Positions 5,160 to 6,858 of a DNA stretch of 6,858 nucleotides are shown here, piece by piece; within the stretch, counting starts at the first letter, position 1; every line of letters begins with the position of its first letter. Origin of the DNA: an uncultured Clostridia bacterium (GTDB lineage Bacteria; Bacillota; Clostridia; Oscillospirales; Oscillospiraceae). The notes beneath the pieces were generated by a model, which was not told the DNA's origin, did no database searches, and worked only from the letters and a program-made list of their open reading frames with translations. Location: positions 1-6,858 of the forward strand of contig CALEQS010000285.1 in NCBI GenBank assembly GCA_937907975.1. Direction: 5' to 3'. Made by a program: the position numbers and the translations under genes.

Positions 5160-5795
5160 ATGAGTAACGAAAAGCGTTGTATTATTGACCTGAGAGAGAT
5201 GGGCGACCGCTACGGTCTGGAACTTGTGGACGTTGTCAAGGACGGCAAGGTCATCATGCGCGACCACGCCTGGGACCAGCCCTCGCTGCAGAAGGCGGTT
5301 GCCGAGTGCAAGCAGCGTGCCAAGGATGCCGACATTGTCGAGCTGCGCGGCCACGTTCCCAACTGGGCGCTGTCCGCCATGGCCTACGCGGTGCTGCCCG
5401 CGGTATGCTACTTCGAGATCGGCCCCGGCGGTATGTACCATGTGACCAGCACGCCCTTCCCCATTGACGCTGCCGAGCCCACCTGCGGAATGTTCTTCGA
5501 GGTGAAGGAGATCGGCGAGAAGGTCTTTGTCAAGGCCCTCACCGATAACCCCCACGCCGATGCCCACGGCTTCGACATGAACAAGTTCGATCAGATCATC
5601 ATGCCACCCATCCCGGCAGGCAGGGACGTGTTCCTGAGCGGCGAGACCGTGAACCCCGTGGCGGTGTCCATGGTCCTGACCTATGCGAACATCGCCCGCA
5701 GCGTCTACATCCGCTTCCACGCCGAGCCGAACTACTACTGCTCCGTGACGCACACGCCTGAGATCGCCATCGGCGACGCCGTAAAGGCAGAATAA
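5160..5795 (+). CDS. Unrecognised protein with two Csx3-like repeats, first gene of importer operon
   Basis: The 211-residue predicted protein is not one I can name. It contains two copies of a domain of about 50 residues. Copy 1 is about 58-102, with ELRGHVPNWALSAMAYAV then VCYFEIGPGGMYHVTSTP. Copy 2 is about 156-206, with VFLSGETVNPVAVSMVL then VYIRFHAEP and SVTHTPEIAIGD. Aligned positions include V60/V157, L62/L159, G64/G161, N68/N165, V82/V182, V95/V196, T96/T197, T98/T199 and P99/P200. The pattern of beta-strand, G-x-x-P/N-x-W/V, helix, strand and S/T-H followed by GD recalls Csx3/Crn3, the CRISPR ring nuclease, but the Asp-Pro-Arg-type motif I associate with that enzyme is absent. Homology is therefore a hypothesis. 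No signal peptide, membrane helix or CRISPR genes are seen. The ATG is set by AGGAGGG (5146-5152), 7 nt upstream. The 54-bp gap to the ABC ATPase has no terminator, so co-transcription is likely. It could be a ligand-binding or regulatory partner of the importer (inference). Confidence 0.7.
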   Translation: MSNEKRCIIDLREMGDRYGLELVDVVKDGKVIMRDHAWDQPSLQKAVAECKQRAKDADIVELRGHVPNWALSAMAYAVLPAVCYFEIGPGGMYHVTSTPFPIDAAEPTCGMFFEVKEIGEKVFVKALTDNPHADAHGFDMNKFDQIIMPPIPAGRDVFLSGETVNPVAVSMVLTYANIARSVYIRFHAEPNYYCSVTHTPEIAIGDAVKAE

Positions 5796-5849
5796 AAGCA
5801 TCCGTTCGATACAGGGTCTGCCCACAGGCGGAGAAAGAAGGGGACAGAA

Positions 5850-6858
5850 GTGGAACAAGAGGTTGTTTTAGAGGTCAAGAACCTGAAAACCTATTTCTAT
5901 AACTACGATCGGGAGCTGCGCGCGGTGGATGATCTTTCTTATAAGGTGCATCGCGGCGAGTGCGTGGCCATCATCGGCGAGTCCGGCTCCGGCAAGACGG
6001 TCAGCGCATTGTCCATCCTGCGGCTGGTCTCGTACCCACCCGGACTCATCATGGGCGGTCAGATCATGTTCAAGGGTAAGGATCTGCTCCAGATGAGCGA
6101 TGAGGAGTATCGCCAGATCCGCGGCTCCGACATCAGCATGATCTTTCAGGAGCCCTCAGCGGCCCTGAACCCGGTGGCCAGCATCGGCGCGCAGATCACG
6201 GAGAACATCATGCTCCACAGCAACATGAAGAAAGAGGACGCGTGGAAGCGGGCGGTCGAGCTGCTGACCGAGGTCGGCATCCCCAACGCCGAGGAGCGGG
6301 TCAAGCAGTACCCCTTCGAGTTCTCCGGCGGCATGCAGCAGCGCGCCATGATCGCCATGGCCATGAGCTGCAACCCGGAGGTGCTGATCGCCGACGAGCC
6401 CACCACCGCGCTGGACGTCACCGTACAGGCGCAGGTGCTGGAGCAGCTGAATAAGCTGCGCCGGGATCACAATATGGCGCTCATCATCATCACCCACAAC
6501 CTGGGCGTCGTCGCCCGGTACGCCGACAGCGTGAAGATCATGTACGGCGGCAAGATCGTGGAGGATGGCAGCGTGATGGACGTGTTCCGCAACCCGTCCC
6601 ATCCCTATACGCTGGGCCTCATCCGGGCGGTGCCCCGGCTGGACCTGCCCCGCAGCCACGGACTGCATACCATTGAGGGCGAGCCGCCCGATATGTCCAA
6701 GATCGGCCCCAACTGCTGCGCGTTCCATCTGCGTTGTAAGTACGCCGACGAGAAATGCGCCACCTGCCGGCCGGAGCTGGAGCAGGTGGGCGAAGGCCAT
6801 TACTGCGCCTGCTTCCACAGGGATCTACTGGATGAGGAGCGAGAGGAGGTGCTGCACT
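5850..6858 (+). CDS. Oligopeptide/dipeptide-type ABC transporter ATP-binding protein (DppD/OppD family), 3' end beyond window
   Basis: The frame is open from a GTG at 5850 to the window edge (336 residues seen). Family members are usually about 320-350 residues, so it is nearly complete. ABC motifs, in order: Walker A GESGSGKT (43-50), Q-loop FQEP (99-102), signature FSGGMQQR (158-165), Walker B LIADEP (179-184), D-loop TALD (186-189) and H-loop histidine (H216). The C-terminal NPSHPYTLGL (248-257) marks the oligopeptide/dipeptide subgroup. It is followed by a Cys-rich end (C289, C290, C296, C303, C306, C319, C321), the region reported to bind a 4Fe-4S cluster in some OppD/DppD proteins. It energises uptake by a membrane complex whose permeases, second ATPase and binding protein should lie downstream, outside view. 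The start is supported by AAGGGGA (5838-5844), 5 nt upstream; no nearer ATG gives the conserved N-terminus. The substrate is unknown: peptides, nickel or other small molecules are all possible. Confidence 0.93.
   Translation, partial: MEQEVVLEVKNLKTYFYNYDRELRAVDDLSYKVHRGECVAIIGESGSGKTVSALSILRLVSYPPGLIMGGQIMFKGKDLLQMSDEEYRQIRGSDISMIFQEPSAALNPVASIGAQITENIMLHSNMKKEDAWKRAVELLTEVGIPNAEERVKQYPFEFSGGMQQRAMIAMAMSCNPEVLIADEPTTALDVTVQAQVLEQLNKLRRDHNMALIIITHNLGVVARYADSVKIMYGGKIVEDGSVMDVFRNPSHPYTLGLIRAVPRLDLPRSHGLHTIEGEPPDMSKIGPNCCAFHLRCKYADEKCATCRPELEQVGEGHYCACFHRDLLDEEREEVLH

Noticed and set aside
5160..5795. A CRISPR-Cas locus, suggested by the Csx3-like protein
   Set aside because: There are no repeat-spacer units, cas1/cas2, Cas10 or effector genes anywhere in the window; neighbours are an ABC ATPase and SnoaL-like genes.
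5040..5858. A 272-codon minus-strand open frame over the Csx3-like gene
   Set aside because: It has the low-complexity composition of an antisense shadow and crosses the plus-strand promoter and leader; no SD.
6156..6818. A 220-codon minus-strand open frame over the ABC ATPase
   Set aside because: It is antisense to the unambiguous Walker A/B protein; His/Ala/Val-rich shadow translation.

Overview
The window reads as chromosomal DNA from a high-GC Gram-positive anaerobe, most likely a gut Clostridia of the Oscillospiraceae type. This is an inference from strong AGGAGG-type ribosome binding sites, a Firmicutes-style XRE regulator, a GC-rich coding style and short intrinsic terminators. No species can be named from the sequence alone. 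There is no rRNA, tRNA, transposase, integrase or CRISPR array in view.

Layout, left to right. Positions 1-249 are non-coding. They hold several small hairpins and end in a perfect 12-bp terminator-type hairpin just before the first gene. Next come two separately promoted plus-strand genes: a membrane-anchored XRE-family regulator (250-1545) and a calcineurin-type metallophosphoesterase (1668-2402). A bidirectional terminator at about 2416-2447 separates these from a converging minus-strand operon. That operon has three genes (4760 down to 2505), all encoding proteins with an NTF2/SnoaL-like fold. They have identical 15-bp gaps, and each downstream Shine-Dalgarno overlaps the preceding stop codon. 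A 399-bp AT-rich divergent control region (4761-5159) follows. It carries a promoter on each side and an unusually dense set of CGTTTG half-sites. To its right, on the plus strand, lie an unrecognised 211-residue protein (5160-5795) and the ATPase of an oligopeptide/dipeptide-type ABC importer (5850 to the window end, still open). The 211-residue protein appears to be an internal duplication of a small domain that resembles the CRISPR-associated Csx3 fold.

How the genes may work together (inference). The divergent region probably co-regulates the SnoaL-like operon and the unknown-protein/importer operon through one regulator that recognises CGTTTG-containing sites. SnoaL/NTF2-fold enzymes are typically dehydratases, isomerases or cyclases acting on small polyketide-, steroid- or bile-acid-like substrates; BaiE and scytalone dehydratase are examples. 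An uptake-plus-conversion module for an unidentified small molecule is therefore the most economical reading. The XRE protein and the metallophosphoesterase have their own signals and are probably not part of this module.
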